Below, one piece after another: positions 30,608-45,800 of a stretch of DNA of 64,000 nucleotides (position 1 is its first letter; every line of letters starts with the position of its first letter). The notes under the pieces are model-generated. The model had not been told where the DNA came from and did no database searches. It saw nothing but the letters and a program-made list of their open reading frames with translations. Origin of the DNA: Branchiostoma floridae (taxonomy: Eukaryota > Chordata > Leptocardii > Amphioxiformes > Branchiostomatidae); assembly GCF_000003815.2 (NCBI RefSeq), contig NC_049995.1, positions 13,230,062 to 13,294,061 of the forward strand, in the 5' to 3' direction. A program made the position numbers and the translations under genes.

Positions 30608-33226
30608 TTAGTACTTCTCGTCCGAGGCGGTTTGCAGACTTGAGTAGGTGTTCTCATCCAGACTAGCCAAGTTGATGTAGTCCTGGGCAAGGGGAAAAGG
30701 GGAAACCTAAGAAAGATATCTGAGTGAAATCAAACATGAAATATTCTAGGAAAGTTAGATTATTATGGTAGTGCACTCAATACATGATTTTGTATTATGA
30801 CAAAAAATTGATTTTCATATATGACAATTTTCAAAATGATTGCCATTGGCTAAATTTCAATCTGTGTGGACTATCAAGTTACATACTGTCAATAGAGATC
30901 ACTATTTCTAAAATTCTGCAGTAAACCACTTTCTACAAAACTATTTCATTCACAGCCTTTGATATGGCCAATCGATTACTGTCAAGGCAGTGGACACGAA
31001 TGATCGATTACACTCACATCTTCAGTCTCCATCAGTGAATCCAGAGTCCGGTGGATCTTCTGGAACTCTGGTCTCCGGGCGGGGTCAGCATCCCAGCAGT
31101 TCATCATCAGGGTGTAGCTATATGTAGAACAGTGTGATTCGTGCAACAAGCCTGAATCTTATGTTTGTATGTAGCATTTGGTTATCACAAAGCAGTGTAG
31201 TTATTATTTTGCAACTCATTCTATGAAAGAAGTCCGGCACCAATTGCCTAATTTTCTCGCTAGCTATTCTTCCTGTTTTTGCATGACTCATAAAACATTT
31301 CTTTCGTTTTATTATGCAAAAGAACCATGCATTAGAAAGCAACTAGACTCACAGTTTGCTATCGCAGTGTTTGGGTTTGTCCATCCTGTATCCCTGCTGA
31401 ACTCCGTCCATCACTTCTCGTTTGGACATGCCGGGGTACGGAGTCGCACCTGGTGGAAAAACATAAATATAAAAATAATTATTGTTCTTTATCATTCCTT
31501 GGTATACATTAGTCATCAAATTGATAAAGTCGCCAATGCTACCTTTGCTGATTTTCTCTTTATTTTCTATTGTCAACGGGTCGCACAACAATGAAACAAA
31601 CTGTCCCTCTCAATTAAATAATGGCTTAACTGGCGGTTATTTTTGTAAGGGGCTTCATTACAAGAATCAAACTCATGAACGCACCAAGTGTGACGATCTC
31701 CCAGAGCAGCACTCCGAAGGCCCAGACGTCCGTCTTTGTGGTGTACTTCCGGTGGAACAGCGACTCGGGGGCCATCCAGCGGATAGGTAGGCGGGTCTGT
31801 AGCAGGTTTATACAATGAAATAGTAATGACGAAGAAACTATATTGAAAACGGGATGAACGAACTTGTCATTTGAAAAATCATTTGACTAAACCTGATCTA
31901 AAGTTAAAGTCATTCTTTGTTAACAAGTATTAACTGAATTATCTATAACAGAAAAGCTTGATTTGGGGCAACTGAGAACTACCTTTGTGGTCCTCTCGTA
32001 CTCATCCCCCTCCCGTGAGAAGCCGAAGTCTGACACCTTACAGGTCCGGTTTGCAGAGACAAGCACGTTTCGGGTCGCCAGGTCACGGTGGATAATCTGA
32101 AATCACAATGAATAAAAAGATATCAATGTCAGTTAACCTGTATAGTACAGATTCATAGCTGAATAATTACAAGTAAAACTTATGGTTGTTGGTTAATCTT
32201 CATAAAATGACCTAACCCACTCACGTCTAGACCGTGACGTATAGAGTGGTTTGTAGAAGCCGAAACGCCGAAACAACCCGTCGTCGACGTCGTGGTTCAT
32301 GTGAGGCTAATTCATTCTAATGTAGTCAATACGACTGTGATTATTGTACGCCACTTCGCAATACGTAGTCCCTACTCACCTTCTTCGCTGACAGAAAGCT
32401 CATCCCCTTGGCCACGTCCCAGGCGAACTTGGTGAGGTCCCGTGATGAGAGGGACTTGCTGCCGCCGTGTAAGTTCCCGTATGTTTGCTGGGTGCGGCTG
32501 GTGCGGAGGTTGGACTGGAGACTTCCTCCGGACACGTACTCAAGCAGCAGGTAAAACGGGTCTAGAGACATTACTTACAAAAGTATGACACTATGAAGCA
32601 ATCCCAGGAATAGATTATCCAAAATACAGTGGAAGTTATAGCGGAACAAGTGTTCCTCATTAGAAGACGTCTTTTCAAGGACTATGAATGGATGAACAAT
32701 TTCTTCAACATAAACATGTTTATATGTCTGAGTTTACAAAGCTGTAAGACTTTCCCACCCACCTGCACCCGTACAGCATCCGAGAAACGACACAACGTTG
32801 GGGTGTGTCCCGAGGAGCTTCAGGACTGACAACTCCTTGAAGAAAGCAGTTGAAGAAGCAGGGCCTGTCATACCTGAGGAGTTAGTAATCGTTGATAGAA
32901 TGTAAATTAGACTATCTATAAGCAAAGGAATGTAAGAAAATACAAATTTAGATATTGAATGTAAATATTTAACATATTGCATGTGCTGTAATCAACATAA
33001 ATCACACAGTCTTTTAGAAAAAAATTCTTTTCAATAAAGTGCTAGGATTACCTTTCAACTCCTTCACAGCCACAGTTGTTACACCTGTGTTTCCTGATAT
33101 TTTCCAGGCTTCAGCCTTATAGACACTTCCGAACTCCCCTTGCCCAAGTTCCTCTTTGATGTCTAGTTGATTCCGCGGGAATTCCGACTGTGTCTTCACA
33201 TCTTCATATGTTGCATCTGGTGATGT
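30608..33226 (-). CDS. Gene 3 exons 19-26: tyrosine kinase domain and tail
   Basis: The kinase is complete. The glycine loop is GQGEFGSV with lysine in VAVK (33226-33052); the C-helix is FFKELSVL (32873-32763) and the hinge [10 protein letters not shown] (32561-32380). [10 protein letters not shown] and DFGFSRE are in 32096-31983, WMAPES and [11 protein letters not shown] in 31796-31685, GATPYPGM in 31449-31353, and [10 protein letters not shown] in 31117-31018. The tail is DYINL...NTYSSL with a TAA at 30608. Catalytic residues are intact. The last intron and 3' flank are nearly identical to gene 2. Confidence 0.93.
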
Positions 33227-33836
33227 CTGTATCAACAGCAAGATCTGTTAGTAAAATATATTCTTGTATACGTCATGCAATTCATGAAAATATAGATGAT
33301 ACATCGTACGCGTGTAATAGATAAGAATAGTATATGAAATACACTCCTTGTTAAACACTGACGAATATATAATACCTCATTCCCACTTCGTGCCATCAGC
33401 CCTTGGTACGTGTGATCAGACTAAATTGATACAGAAACAGAAAATATTAGAAATACAAACAAGGCTTGCTTCCAAAAGCCAAGAACAATCAACACTTCGA
33501 AAGCCTGACATAAGTAAATTTTACATTCAAAAACATTTGAAGCTATTATATATACACACATATATATATACCTTGTTAGAGTAAATAACAAAGCATATAT
33601 CTAGTACTGTGTATTGCTCTACCTACCGTCCGTCTATTAGGTATCTTTAAACTTTGGTATCCGCCATCCGTATCGTCGCGCTGGAAGACGAACACAATCA
33701 TCAAATAAATGCTGATTGATTTTTCATTCATTAGTAAAATACATGGCCATTCTCCAGTCCTATATGTATAGATGTGCCCTTGGATAAAGAAGTATGCAAT
33801 TTTTACTTCCTTGAAAGAAGTATGTATGTATGTATG

Positions 33837-33867
<31 letters not shown>

Positions 33868-36800
33868 GGAAGTAGATATGATAAAACATAAAATGATATT
33901 CGCTTACCACACGGTCCAGCTCTATGTTATTTTGATGATTTTGGCCAGGTTTTTCTGAAATAGCATTCATATGTAGTTGATTAGATTCTAGAAACAAATC
34001 TTGTGACATATATAAGAAACATTTGAACAAGAAAATCAAAGAAAAAATAGATTGTACACTCACTATTGGCTGATTTCCATCTCCTAAAAACAAACACTCC
34101 AACACCAATGATAGCTAGGAAGACAACCCCACACACTACTGCTGCGATGATGATGATGGTTGCGGTGCTGTCTCCATCTACTGTAAGGGAACAGGAAATC
34201 TTCGGATTAAAACAGCAATTGTGACAACTCTGTGATGACGATTACAGTGGTGTAATAAGGGCTGAAATACATTTTTCAGTTTCAATAAATATATACATTA
34301 AATGTTACAGTATCTTGTTATCAAATACTATTTTCTTAAAACTAATGAAATACTTAAGGGTTAATGACCCGCCCCGAGGTGTATATGGTGTCATAACGCC
34401 TGGTCCTTTACTATAACCACAGAAATTCGAATAAAACCACCGATGTGAGCGAAGCGAACGAGGTGGTTTTATGAGGTGGTTATAGCAAAGGACCAGGCGT
34501 TATGACACCATGTACACCGAGGAACAGGCGGGTCATTAACGTTATTATCATATAGCCTACCCAAACTTGCAATATCCTGTATGACGCATAGATCCCTTCT
34601 ATACGTGTGAATTCCTTTGTACTATACGTGTGAATTTCTGAAAATTCACATTTGTTCTTTGATACATGCATATGTAAGGAGATTACAGATTGCATTTTGA
34701 AAACAAAATTTCCACAGAAAATATTCGAAACATTGCAGGCTTTTTAGAACAACAAAACTCATTATCAGGAGCCATTCCCCCTTGCAGTCAGTACTTATTC
34801 CCTCGGCTCTGGCATGTTTCGCTCCTGTTTATTGGTCAATGCCTGCATATACCTCACTTTCTTGTGTGTATCACTACTTTTGATTGGTCAGAATGAATCG
34901 ACGGTGTCGATTTGCATAGACACTGGTGCCGGTGTCGATGCAAGTCGATTCATTCTGACCAATCAGAGGAGCGATACACACCTGCCTGGCCTGAATCTTT
35001 GTGTTACGGCGTCATAACTAACGTGGAACGGGGACATCTGATTGGTCCGCGGGGCCTTGCTATATGATAATATGTTTTAAAGCAAAGATTGTTAGTGGCA
35101 TTCATCAAATCGTAAACACTGAAAATGCATATTCTTATCACAAATGTCATATCATATTGAACTATGCAAGGGGTTGAAAACTCATATATTTTTCCTTTAT
35201 ATTTCATATGTTCCTTGGGGATGATACGATCCGTTCAAAACGATTTATAAAAGAAGAAAACATAATGTCTATTACCAGACGGCTGTTAATCACTAATACC
35301 GCTTACCAGGAGGCCTCGTGACAGAAATTTGTGAGCTCTCCTTGACCACAGTAAGATCTCCCACACTGCCTGTGTTGACCTGTGTCTCGAAAGCTTCTAT
35401 AGCTGCCTGCGTTTCTGACTCGGCCACCACTGCCTCAAAGTCTCCTACTACACTGCCCTGGCTGTGGATTGGAATCGGGACCCAGCTCATCATAGATTCA
35501 ATGGCATTTTACAAAATGATAATATATAATCAGGAAACAAGTGAATGCAAATTGCTACCTTACCTAAACTGTGTTATGGTCGCACCCTCATATCCAATTA
35601 GAGAGCTGAAAACTTTGTCCAACTGTTAAAAGAAAGAAAGAGTATCACCATTATTGCGTTCTTCCCCCGGATATGATACATGATATATCAGTTAATTATC
35701 ATATTTTCTTCATATATATGACAAAAGGCTTAATATATAGGGCATACATTATGTAAATATCCATTATATACAATAGGGAAAACAAAACAAAACCAAAGAA
35801 ATGTGTAACGGTATTTCAATATTAAGACAAGTCTTAAAAGCCTTTTTAAAATGAGACAAAAAAGGAAATAAAATAATAAAGCAGGAATAAAAAGTTTAAG
35901 CCTTCCGACTCACATTTCTCTCCCACAAGGCTTTCTTTTGTCGAAATTCAGTTGACTCGCTGTCTTTCAATGCCTCCACCCAGTTTTCATTCGTTGTCAT
36001 CCTTCCAGACAGGTGTTGGCTTGCTGTAAGAAACATCTAACTTGACTTTATATTGCAGTTTTGTCGCGTCGAATGTTACAATGCTTTGGCATCTTTTATA
36101 TTCAATAATAAAATGCAGAAACAATATAGAGCCAACGTGCTTGATAAGATCATTGTATATTTTCCTCTTGTGAACAAAAAGGTGACAAGAAATGTTTTCC
36201 ATGTATTCCATGTACCTTCCAGTTTCAGATCCACAGACTCAGACCATGCCTCCCCCTGTGTGTTCCTGGCATTTATTCTGATCTGATAGTCCCCAGCCTG
36301 CTGTGCCTTCAGGTCGAGTGTAATGTTGAACGTACGACGCTGCTCAGATGCAGTTTGTTGACGACTCCCCACATCTTCCCATTGATCTGCCCCTACCTCT
36401 CTCAGCTGCACTATGTGAGCTGTGTCCAGACCACCGTTAAAATCTGCTGTCCAGGCGATGCGAACTACAAACTGTGTATTCTTGGACAGGACTATAAGTC
36501 CACTGGGGGTTCCAGGGGGTCCTGGGGAAATACACGAGGTTTGAAATAAGTTGTGACAACAGGATGATGATGGAATTCATTTTTCATCAATACTGTTAAA
36601 GATAAAGTGTAATAACATAGAAGACGTTCCATAACTATGACCATTATTCAATGAAATCTTACCGAGTGGTTGAAGGGTCCTGGTAGTTGATGACGACCCT
36701 TTGATATTGGCTGCCGTACAGTTGTACGTCCCATAGTCTACTTGTTCCACACCAATGATGGTGAGGACCGAGGTTTCTCTTGAAGACTGGATGTTGAGCC

Positions 36801-39800
36801 TACTGGAGTTTGTCAGAGTTGTTCCATTCGTGGACCAGGTGAAAGCGATGCTATTGGGCACAGCGAAGGCTGAACACTGCATGGAGACGTCTGCACCAAT
36901 GGCTGCTGGGTAGGGGTCGGGGGGAGGGTAGAACTTGGGAGCATCTGGAGTAAAAGCAGGAGATCAATAGTAAGAACATCCTGTATAAGCCAGCTGAGAT
37001 GACGAAACGAAAAAGAAAAGAAAGTAATTAATGGCTCTCGGTTATCTATTTGGACTACTTAACATTTGAATTAAAAGTAGAGTGACAAGCCAACTGAGAC
37101 ATTTGACTTCATGTTCCAACTCACATTCGACTGTAACATTAGTCCCTTCAGAGTCGGCAGTACCGATCCCATTGCCAGCTGTACACGTGTACGTTCCCGC
37201 CTGTTGGTAGGTGATGGCTGTAATGGACGTGGTTAAGCTGAACCTATTCACACTTGTAGTGCCTGTTAAGGTTGTACCGTCCATGTAGGCCCAGCTAAAG
37301 TTATCTGGTGCAGGGTTGCTGTCAGCTGTACAGGTCATGTTGACATCATCATACTCATCAACCGCCACAGGGGGAGTGATGCATGTGATGCTGGCGGGGT
37401 CTGAAAAAAACTCAATGTCAGGTAAAAGCAACCATCTTGTCTGAAATAAAACAGTCGCTCGGGTTAAATAAAACAATACAGCATATTTTTACCCACACCA
37501 AAGTAGCCAGTTAGCTTCTCTATAATTGACTAATTCTGAGGTTAACCGGCAGGGAGAAGATTAAATTCCTTAACTTTCATAGTATAACCAAGTCTTTTAA
37601 AGTTTGGAGCTGCTTGCGACATTCTATGTAGAAACTAAATATTCACATTTTGACATTCTGTAATAAAATGAGAAGAAAGATACATTTTGGCACACAGCCG
37701 AGCAGAATTTAGGAGACTGTAACATTGCAGATAAAGGGCCATGCGCACGTCTTTCTTACAGTTGACAGTGATTTCCAGAGTAACTTCCTTTGACCGTGGT
37801 TCGCCCTTGATGCTGTTGCTTGCTTTACAAGTATGATTCCCGGCATGTGTCCGCTCGACATGGTTAAACTGAAGTTGTCCTTCATTGGTCACTTCTTCCT
37901 GAGGACCGGTCCACTTTATCTCGGCTGTAGGGTTGGCATCTGCCGTACAGGTGATTGATACATTTGTGTTCTCACCGACTGCAGCTTGTTGTAAGGTACC
38001 ATCAACAATGGAAACTTCATTGGACCTAACTATCGGTTGGTGCAGGTCTGGAAGAGTGAATGAAGTCTTTTATATGTTATTTTAAAGGTACAGAAATTGC
38101 ACAAAATGTCCAAAATATAAAGGGCATCAGATACAAAAACTATTTATAATCACACTTTCTTGCCGACTCACATAAGACAGTGAGGTTATAATCCTCAGCG
38201 GTTCCACCAGGCAGTACAACATTGCTGGCTGTACAGATGTATGTCCCGGAGTCGTCCTTAGTCAGACCGGGGATCACGAGAACTGATGTCTGTCCTATAG
38301 TTTCCTCTTTTGCATCACCAGGCAGGTCCCCTGACTGTTTGGTCCAGTTGTACAATGCTGGTGGGTTGCTGGTTGTTTGACAGGTCAGCTGAACGCTGTC
38401 TCCTTCCTCAACAGTTGTTGCATTTGATACTATTGTTGGTTCTATGGGTGCGTCTGTATAGCATGGCCATGTTATCATCGTACTCTAACATTGTACGCTC
38501 TAGGTCTATACAAAGATTATGATTATAATAATGCATCAATAAGCTTTCCAATATTTATAGTTTTGCTCACATAAGACTTACCAACAATTTATTTACACTG
38601 TGAATAAAAGAAAACATATGCATATGATGGTTATATTATGACAGTTAACAATAACAAGACAGATGTACGAAGAAATAAATGCATTTAAAGAAAAGACAAA
38701 AAATAAGCAGACATGTCACATGAGCTTTGTACAGCAAAGCATGCAAGTAAAACAGTAGGGCTGAGAGGGCAACCTTTGGTGAGGACAAGGACGACTAAGC
38801 CGCTAGCGTCTTTCCTCTAAAATACTGTGCATTTGACATCAATACACAATTATGCACCTGGAACAAAATCATCATCACAAGTCATATTCAACACCATCTC
38901 CAACTCCATAGCAATTGTCTCTTTGTGAACTAGAGAACTGCCAAGATTGTTTAAAGAAAACTTGTACTCACATTTGATATCTAAAGTGACGCCGCCGCTT
39001 GTTGCCTCAGGACTGATGCCACTGTTAGCTGTACAGCTGTACACCCCGCTGTGTGTCCTGTCTAGGGTACTGAAGGTAAGAGTTCCCACTGTGGTGTCCA
39101 ATACCACTCCTGTAGGAAGGGGACCTGCTGTGCTGTCCTTTATCCAGCTGTACTGGGCAGCTGGGTTACTGTCAGCTGTACATGTGCATTCAAGTCTGCG
39201 CCCCTCCCTCAAGTCACTAAGGTCACTGGGGTTACAGGACACCTGGACATTAGTCGGTGCATCTAGAATAAAGCACAACAGATATAAAAGCCAATTCATC
39301 AGTTTTCAAGCGCTTCACGTCTTGGCATTGGCAAGTCTGTATAATTTGCAACATAACAATTCAGCCATTGGAATACTCATAGAAGACAGGTATAAAGATT
39401 TTTCTATCAAAAGAGTTTTCTTAACGTATTTTATTTTACTTTGTGCAGTGTGTTCACAGCTTTTTATTAAGTATAAAATGTCTTACATTGTACATCAATA
39501 GTAACAGTCTTCTCTTCCCTCTGGCTGACAGCAGAGTTGGTGACTGTACACTTGAACTGTGCTCCGTTGTCCTGAGCCTGCAGGTTGGTGAGACTGATCT
39601 GTTGTGACGTGATTTTCCCGCCATGTTGTCCGTCTGTCTGTGGTTGGTCCGTTCCAGTTGGTGCCGCCCCTCCCACCCGGGTCCATGAGATGTTGGCAGG
39701 AGGGTTGCTGCTGCCTGAGGTGCAGGTCAGGGTCAGGGAACTGCCGCTTGTCACAGAGTTGGTGTGCCCGGTAATGCCAATTCCCCCAAGATAAACTGAA

Positions 39801-42800
39801 ATACAAAAACAGTGTTTGAAGGGACCATCATTTAGTAATTAAAAGGTCTAAACCTAATCAGGAAGGAAAGGTGGAAGTCAGTCAGTGAGATAGTCAATGC
39901 ATCAAGTGCACAGAAAGGTAAAATGAGTAGCAGAAAATGTCTTCTCTTGATATTTCTCTGTGTCTGATCTAACTGTTGCACGTACACCGTCTTAGTCTAA
40001 CGGTAACACATTTTGGTTACTGAATTTGGCGACAGGCATAAACCACCATACATGAACTACAAGAAGAGTGACAGTAGCTGTCCAACTTGATCTGTACTTT
40101 GTAGCCTGGCAAACTGGCTACACCAGCCAACTTACCTTCCTTGGAACTTAATTGTTATGTTTAGGCTAGCTTTTGAATTTTATGTTCTCTGAAATCACCC
40201 TACTTTTGGCTATATTTCTTCTGAGCCATTAACCGGTACTAAAATGTTGTGGTCCAATTTTTTCGTACAAAATAGTAAGTTTTTGTATGAATAAAAAGAA
40301 ACGCGGAAAAGTTGTCAAGACTGTCGGCAGCATTTTGCACCTTTTGATAAAAATGAGCCACAAATGAACATCAGATTCTACGATCGTACTTACATCTGAC
40401 ATTGATTGTGACAGTCGAACTGTCCATACTCTGTCCCAGCTCACTCTTTGTAGCTGTACACTTAATCTGTGACCCGTTATCCTGGGGCCGCTGGTTGGGA
40501 AGAATGGTTTGTTCTGAAGTGATTGTCCCGCCATATTGTCCTTCTGTGTCTGATGGGAAAGTTGCAGATGACGCTGACCCTCCCACCAATGTCCATGAGA
40601 TGGAGGCAGGAGGGTTGCTGCTGCCAGTGGTGCAGGTCAGGGTCAGGGAGCTGCCGGTGTTTATGGGACCCGAGTAGCCGGTCAGGGTTGGGGGTCCGGT
40701 CATAACTGTAACACAGTGAATGTTGAGTTGCTCCGGTGAAAAATGCCAGTTGTATGTTAGCCAAGTTTGGTCTGTGGACACTCAGAAATTATTCATTCAT
40801 TTGCAAAAGATGAAAACATCTTCCATTGTATGGTTCTAAGAAAACACGAAATAATGTAGAACTTACACATCTAATGGTGCTGTTTCAGTACATGTTCAAT
40901 ACATAGCGGCACCTTTTATGATCAATATCAAACCAATGTTAAAAGATATGGGCATTTTACTCTATACTTACATCTGACATTGAGCTGCACATTCTGCCGT
41001 TCCAGCTCTGTTTCCAGCTGACTGACCCTACACTGGTACGTCTCCTGGTTGTTGGCAGGTTGTACAGCTAATGTCAGCACACTCGTGGCGTCTCCCTGGT
41101 AAGTACTAGAATCAGGAGTACTGCTGTAGACGGCTTGCTGCTGCTCCACATCACCATTCCACCACGTGACGTGGGCGGGAGGTTTCCCCTGGGTGGATGT
41201 GCAGGTCAGTGGGAGGGACTGTCCTGCCGACACACCGGTGGTGTAGCCACTGATGGTGAGGACGGGGTCGGGGGGAACTGTGGAGAAATTATCGAACCTA
41301 AAATGATTCATTTTCATTTCACTGTTTCTATAAATCTTAAGGTGCGATTAGCATCGTGTTCTATAACCATTGATGATGAGGTTAGGGGTCAATTTTATGG
41401 AATGTTTATAACAAGGAAAGTCTATGCATCTACTAATATCCTGTATCTGTCCTACTTTACTAAATCATTTTCTAAGACATCCCTGGCCAAAAACTCATAC
41501 AATGCCACCTGATATTCCCAATTTACAGAACAAACAAAAAAATACAGAAACTATTCAATACCCATCAGCAGACCCAAAGGCCATAATTCAAACTCGGCAC
41601 CTGAACTAAATGAAATGAAAAGTACACATAAGCAAAATAGAAACTAACAAAATATTCCCTAACAGCAGCGACAGAGGTGATACTTTGAAATATTCCAGAA
41701 TTGCAATACAATTTACGTTAATTAAAAGGCCAAAGAGATTAATCAATTCTTTACCATATGTTGAAAATTGAAAGTTATATTATGATTTGTCTAACATTTA
41801 CAGTTATACAACAATCTTTATTGAGACCACAAAAGAACTTGCATAGAATCTAGATACAAGTGAGGTAGCTAACACACAGGTATATAATTTTATCACCGTG
41901 ATGAGCTTTTCAAAACATATTGTCTATGCTACTGGTTCTAAGGTTTGATCTTACGTTGACATGTTCATCTATACATGTACTTAAAAGAGATAAACTATAG
42001 ATAAACATTTTTCATGAATGGCTGGTATCCTTCATGTTTTCTTATTTAACATGAATCAGGAATATTCCAATACCAATATGTTGAAGGAAAGACAGTAGAT
42101 GCATACTGAATTATGCAGCATTATATTATTTATATATATTTCATTCTGAAAGAGAAAGAACAGTCTTGTATCATGTATTCCTTATCATCAAAGTTGCAAT
42201 TCTTAGTCTTAGATGCATATGCGTACATTTTCTAACTGACTACTCACCGGTTACAGCAATAAATGTGAAGCTTATTTCATTGATTGCCTCATCCACACCA
42301 CTGTAAGTAAATTCGGCTCATCATTAACAGCAAAGTTCTTCAGTGTAAAGTCTACCTGTGAGTCGGTTATAACAACCTCAACCCGACCACCATAATCTTG
42401 TCCTGTTAACAAATTAGGTGGTACCGTAGACGGAATATACTGAAACACTATTTGTGATCCCTTCAGCACTGTGATGAGTAACAATGTTGGGTTCCCCTCA
42501 GGAGGAGAGTAGGTCCATGTAGCTGTCACGTCCTGGCCAATCTGGGCTGCTGTGAACTCAGGTGAACTGACGGAACAGTGTACTGCAAATTCAGGAATGA
42601 TACAAAATATTAACATTTACGGCATGAATGACAAAGTATTAACTTTCTTTCCAAAAGGCATCACAGATACCTGTCTTTTTTTACCTTAATTCGTTGGAAG
42701 GTTTCCACAGCATTGGTGCTATTGTTGTTGCTGTTGTGTGGTGTTTGTGTGCGCATGTGTGCATGTTAGTACATGTATGCGTGTGTGCATTCATTCATTG

Positions 42801-45800
42801 AAGTTTTGGTAACTATGTGTGTAGTTATTGAAAAGACATCAAAACTGTAGTCTACTATCTCACACTTTTGCAAGGTAATTCTAACTCATTACGGTGTTCT
42901 TAACAATGCAAATGCCCCATTTGTATGGAATATTATTTACATGCTCGTTACCAGTGCATTTGTGCAGCCTTTGTTCATTACGCCAATTTACAGATAGGGA
43001 ATTAAGCCAAGGGCACAACCTGCCGTACGTACAAATACGTGCTGTCTACGTGCCAAGACGTGGGCAATGTTTTGGGATCCGTAAGTGGTAAGTACTGCCT
43101 CCGTACGAACTCGTAGGGAATCCGAATGATTTTGGAGCACGCAGACACGCCGTAGAACTTTACGTGCAGGCAAAACTTTGTGTGCCGTGTGTTGACGTAC
43201 TTCATCCCCTGCTATTGCCACGATTTCAGATATACGTGGCAAACGTAGCCTTCCCAAAAAACGTACGGACAAATTACAGCACGGGTTGTGCCCTTAGCTT
43301 TAAGCGTGCTCCTGTTTTGCTTTGAGTGCATCTCCTTGGTGCATCTCCTGGTTATACCGTGGGGAAATACAATTGGTAAAACAGAGAATTAGTTCGGTTA
43401 CTTCGTTATTTATAACAGTTGTCAACATTAGGGAATTTCTGCAACGTGGCGACGACTGTCACATAAAAGGGCAAAGGTTAATGGTCTTTCCATTTCAAAT
43501 AGAAGGCGGACAAATTATAACAGGGTACAAATCCATACGATCGAATATATATGCAACATTGTCAAACTTAACAATACATTGAAGTTGTGAAATAAGCATT
43601 CACCGGTCACCATTGCCCCAAATTGACATTTGTTAAAGGAAAATTGACGGCTGAAAAAGTTCTATCGTTAGTAAGTTACACATTATGTTTTCAGGCTGTA
43701 AATATCATTGTTATACGAACTTTGATGATGTTTGAAGATAACCTGCTTTACAGCATGAGCTACATTTACCAAAAAATACATAAGTGCATGAATGTCTTCA
43801 GTACTTACACGTACACGCACGATCATACCTGTTAGTATTGAGAGCTGTAAACATCCAAACAGCGCCACCAACCATCGGAGCCGTGCACCGGCGTTACTGT
43901 TTCCTGTCACTGACAGAAAACAAGCACCTCGAGCTGATCCCTGGCCGTTTGACATGCTAGCACATGTAGGGCCTGCGTTCGACTAGTGCTGGTTAATACC
44001 AAAAGACATCAGTTCCTGCTATAGATAATAGAATGTAAGAAATTGAGACATCCATGTCCAGTAAAAGTAAAGAAACGAACTTCCGGGTGGATGACTTACG
44101 AAACACTTTCCATAATATGGCCCCCTAGCGGAGGTCACAATATCACATTCTAATGTTGACAGCAAACTTTTCCTGATGTAAGGATTTTTCGCTGTCCATT
44201 TTTTTTAAGGATGCTTAACGGCTTTCTGTTGGTGAGGTGTCGGCTACGTAATGTGCTAAATTTCATTACCCTGTGCGCTGAATTACGAAGTGCCATTTTG
44301 CAAGTCTTTTAAGATTTGACGGAATTGTTACGTCAATGCTGGTGATTCTATGATTCCAGAAGATGACAATCGTCTTGTACTCCACGAGTAGGGATGATGA
44401 TAACTATCTCCACACTAGGGGAGGGGAGGTATACTCCCACCCATGCCTCAAGAAGAACTAGAAAGGCCGACATTTGCTTGAGAGCAAATACAGCATATTT
44501 CAGCCATCTACCTCCCCATGCAACAATAGACTGTTTCAGACTCACCCGAAATGAAACACTTCTACTTAAAAATCACCTCTACTTATCACACTTACGAGCC
44601 CCAAAATGAATTTTACAAAATTCCCTTATGCAAGAATGGCCTCTCGGTGCATCTCATGTGAATTCGCACAATAGACTAGTCCAGAAATAATCCAACTGAA
44701 ACATGACCTTTTGAATATTAAGAAACCCAGTCCAAAATATTTTTAAAAATTTTAAAAACGCCCGACGTCCGGTATTTGGCCACTCTACCCTTGTGCCAAA
44801 ATTCAGGTCATTTGGTCTAGGAACGTCAGGGATGAATCAATTTGAAGATATGACAGACGAAAAAAGAAGAAACATTTCGAATAGAATATATATTTTACCA
44901 TACCTGAAATATAAAAACAATATATTGCAATCCATACTGTAGTATGGATTGAAATATGACTAGAAAGGCCTTCATCCCTGTGTGAATATTTACTGTTCCA
45001 TATCTACCTTTTGAATGAGTTGACCTGTCCCACAACATCGTCCCACTCCCAGAACTTCCCAGAACATTAATAACTTGCATTTCCATTTACGTTACAGTTA
45101 GAAAGCCAAAGAGATTAATTGGATGTATACCCTATGTTGAAACTTTGAAGTCTTATCATGATTTGCCTATCATTTATAGTCATGCAACAATATTTCCTGG
45201 CACAAGAAAGAGTACCTGCATAAAAATTAGATATAAATGGTGTAAAAAACAGATATGAGAATATATCGACGTGTTGAGCTTTTTCGAAAAATATTACTTG
45301 TACTCCTGGATCTAGGGTTGAACCTTTCTTAGACATATTTACCTGCACATTTGCTTCAAAGAGAGAAGTAAGATGAATATTTCACAGTCATGCATGGCTG
45401 ATTTTTTTTTATTAATTCGCATGAATCCGGAAAATGCCAAGTTCAATATTCTAAGGAAAACACAGTAGATGCATGCAAACTTATATAGCATGACATATTT
45501 ATCAAACTCACTCTTAAAGAGCTAGAGCGGCCTTGTATCCTTTACATTTTAAACGTTGTAATTCTTAGTCTTTTGGAGATTCATGTACGTTCATTTCCCA
45601 ATTGACTACTCACCGGTCACAGCAATAAATGTAAAGCTTTGTTCATCGATTGCCTCATCCACACCACTGTAAGTAAATTCGGCACGGTAAGATCCCTCAT
45701 CACTAGCTGCAAAGTTCTTCAGTGTACAGTCCACTTGTGATTCGGTTATAACAGCCTCAACCCGCTCAGCGTATCCTTGTCCTGGTAATAAATTAGGTGG

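Noticed and set aside
30457-30690. 77-residue minus-strand open frame over the gene 3 stop
   Set aside because: It is a different frame over the final exon and 3' flank; the spliced kinase frame ends at the TAA at 30608.
33818-33866. CRISPR-like or other structured array
   Set aside because: It is a plain tetranucleotide microsatellite; no spacer-repeat structure exists in the window.
38947-39501. 184-residue plus-strand open frame and similar ones opposite Ig exons
   Set aside because: They lie antisense to well-supported Ig exons and are shadows of the coding strand.
3066-41277. V(D)J-type recombination signals beside V-like exons
   Set aside because: CACAGTG-like heptamers occur by chance, but those I examined lacked a nonamer at 12 or 23 bases.
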